This document shows positions 62,676 to 64,000 of a DNA stretch of 64,000 nt, piece by piece. Below the pieces are notes generated by a model. That model saw nothing but the letters and a program-made list of their open reading frames with translations, was not told the origin of the DNA and ran no database searches. The stretch spans positions 1,426,001 to 1,490,000 of the forward strand of contig NC_020829.1 of the NCBI RefSeq assembly GCF_000349845.1, written 5' to 3'. This DNA comes from Pseudomonas sp. ATCC 13867. Lineage in GTDB: Bacteria > Pseudomonadota > Gammaproteobacteria > Pseudomonadales > Pseudomonadaceae. Every line of letters begins with the position of its first letter. The stretch's first letter is position 1. The position numbers and the translations under genes are program-made.

Positions 62676-64000
62676 ATGAGCGTCAACACGCCAACCCTGA
62701 TCACCTTCGTGATCTACATCGCGGCTATGGTTCTGATCGGCTTGGCCGCCTATCGTTCGACCAACAACTTCTCCGACTACATCCTCGGTGGCCGCAGTCT
62801 CGGCAGCTTCGTCACCGCGCTGTCGGCCGGCGCCTCGGACATGAGCGGCTGGCTGCTGATGGGCCTGCCGGGCGCCATCTACCTGTCGGGTATCTCGGAA
62901 AGCTGGATCGCCATCGGCCTGATCTGCGGCGCCTACCTGAACTGGCTGTTCGTCGCCGGCCGCCTGCGCGTGCACACCGAGCACAACGGCAACGCCCTGA
63001 CCCTGCCGGACTACTTCAGCACCCGCTTCGAGGACAACAGCCGCATCCTGCGGGTGATTTCCGCGCTGGTGATCCTGGTGTTCTTCACCATCTACTGCGC
63101 CTCCGGCATCGTCGCCGGCGCCCGCCTGTTCGAAAGCACCTTCGGCATGTCCTACGAGACCGCGCTGTGGGCCGGTGCCGCCGCGACCATCGCCTACACC
63201 TTCGTCGGTGGCTTCCTGGCGGTGAGCTGGACCGACACCGTGCAGGCCTCGCTGATGATCTTCGCGCTGATCCTCACGCCGGTCTTCGTGCTGCTCGCCA
63301 CCGGCGGTATCGATCCGGCCTTCGCCGCCATCGAGCTGAAGGACGCCGCCAACTTCGACATGTTCAAGGGCGCCTCCTTCGTCGGCGTGATTTCGCTGAT
63401 GGCCTGGGGCCTGGGTTACTTCGGCCAGCCGCACATCCTGGCGCGCTTCATGGCCGCCGATTCGGTCAAGTCGATCCCGGCTGCCCGCCGCATCTCCATG
63501 ACCTGGATGATCCTCTGCCTGGGCGGCGCCGTGGCCGTCGGCTTCTTCGGCATCGCCTACTTCCAGGCGCACCCGGAGCAGGCTGGCGCCGTGGGCGAGA
63601 ACCATGAGCGCATCTTCATCGAGCTGGCGAAGATCCTCTTCAACCCGTGGATCGCCGGCGTGCTGCTGTCCGCCATTCTCGCCGCGGTGATGAGCACCCT
63701 GAGCTGCCAGTTGCTGGTGTGCTCCTCGGCACTGACCGAAGACTTCTACAAGGCCTTCCTGCGCAAGAGCGCCAGCCAGGTCGAGCTGGTGTGGGTCGGT
63801 CGCGCCATGGTGCTGCTGGTGGCGCTGATCGCCATCGCCCTGGCCGCCAACCCGGACAACCGCGTACTGGGCCTGGTGTCCTACGCCTGGGCCGGCTTCG
63901 GCGCCGCCTTCGGTCCGCTGGTGCTGTTCTCCGTGCTGTGGAAGGGCATGACCCGCAACGGTGCGCTGGCCGGCATCGTCGTCGGTGCGGTCACCGTGAT
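62676..64000 (+). CDS. putP: Sodium/proline symporter PutP, 3' end outside window
   Basis: Inner-membrane Na+-coupled proline importer of the SSS family. The first 441 codons are visible (full length is usually about 500). ATG at 62676 with AGGGGAG upstream. Recognisable segments: the first helix after MSVNTPTLITF, the sodium-site stretch ILGGRSLGSFVTALSAGASDMSG, TFVGGFLAVSWTDTVQ, and GYFGQPHILARFMAADSVKS. Expected partner PutA (proline dehydrogenase) is not adjacent on the pruR side. Confidence 0.95.
   Translation, partial: MSVNTPTLITFVIYIAAMVLIGLAAYRSTNNFSDYILGGRSLGSFVTALSAGASDMSGWLLMGLPGAIYLSGISESWIAIGLICGAYLNWLFVAGRLRVHTEHNGNALTLPDYFSTRFEDNSRILRVISALVILVFFTIYCASGIVAGARLFESTFGMSYETALWAGAAATIAYTFVGGFLAVSWTDTVQASLMIFALILTPVFVLLATGGIDPAFAAIELKDAANFDMFKGASFVGVISLMAWGLGYFGQPHILARFMAADSVKSIPAARRISMTWMILCLGGAVAVGFFGIAYFQAHPEQAGAVGENHERIFIELAKILFNPWIAGVLLSAILAAVMSTLSCQLLVCSSALTEDFYKAFLRKSASQVELVWVGRAMVLLVALIAIALAANPDNRVLGLVSYAWAGFGAAFGPLVLFSVLWKGMTRNGALAGIVVGAVTV

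Overview
The window is GC-rich chromosomal DNA from a Pseudomonas. Gene order from nadB-algU-mucABCD-lepA-lepB-rnc-era-recO-pdxJ, with sdsA, a valine-type acyl-CoA cluster, ung, opdH-tctCBA-tctDE, an AsrA-type Lon, pruR, a zinc-type TonB receptor and putP around it, follows what I remember of P. aeruginosa PA0740-PA0783. It is not P. aeruginosa itself: a complete Lap biofilm-adhesin locus (lapG-lapD-hyp-lapA-lapE-lapB-lapC) lies just downstream of sdsA, and putA is absent between pruR and putP. A relative in the P. aeruginosa group (nitroreducens / citronellolis / knackmussii type) is my inference. I saw no rRNA, tRNA, CRISPR, prophage or insertion sequence.

Layout. 1-1.5 kb: 3' part of an alkyl sulfatase with a clear terminator. 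1.5-17.8 kb: the Lap system. LapA is a giant surface adhesin exported by LapE/LapB/LapC; LapG is the periplasmic protease that cuts it loose and LapD the inner-membrane c-di-GMP receptor that sequesters LapG. The LapG target TAAG falls at residues 107-110 of LapA. The 340-bp lapA/lapE divergent region is AT-rich and holds two FleQ-like boxes and a CRP/Vfr-like palindrome. 18-24.8 kb: an NAD(P)-binding oxidoreductase, an ion channel, and an acyl-CoA dehydrogenase / enoyl-CoA hydratase / hydroxyacyl-CoA hydrolase / 3-hydroxyisobutyrate dehydrogenase operon divergent from an AraC regulator, with a 21-bp-phased direct repeat between them. 24.9-26.2 kb: a membrane protein and ung. 26.4-34.2 kb: tricarboxylate uptake (porin OpdH, TctCBA, an AbrB-type membrane protein) divergent from the two-component system TctDE, with four 11-bp-phased CTTTCA-type repeats between them. 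34.3-38.8 kb: HDOD protein, YgfZ, SdhE-YgfX, NadB. 39-49.8 kb: the envelope-stress operon algU-mucABCD with two sigma-22 promoters, then lepA, lepB, a DUF4845 protein, rnc, era, recO, pdxJ. 49.9-57 kb (minus strand): cmoA-cmoB, a lipoprotein, a periplasmic binding protein, a YhhN protein, a chagasin-type protease inhibitor and a second Lon-type protease. 57-64 kb: a cupin-AraC regulator, a DUF815 ATPase, a ZnuD-like receptor with an upstream Zur box, PruR, a 788-bp region with no convincing gene, and the start of putP, which runs off the end.

Inverted pairs of a REP sequence (core GTAGGAGCGAGCTTGCTCGC) sit in eight intergenic gaps. Most of the systems are known; the less obvious content is the phased operator-like repeats, the promoter architecture at lapA/lapE and the putA-less pruR-putP interval. 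Starts were moved inward from the longest ORF where a Shine-Dalgarno sequence, signal peptide or family start supported it.
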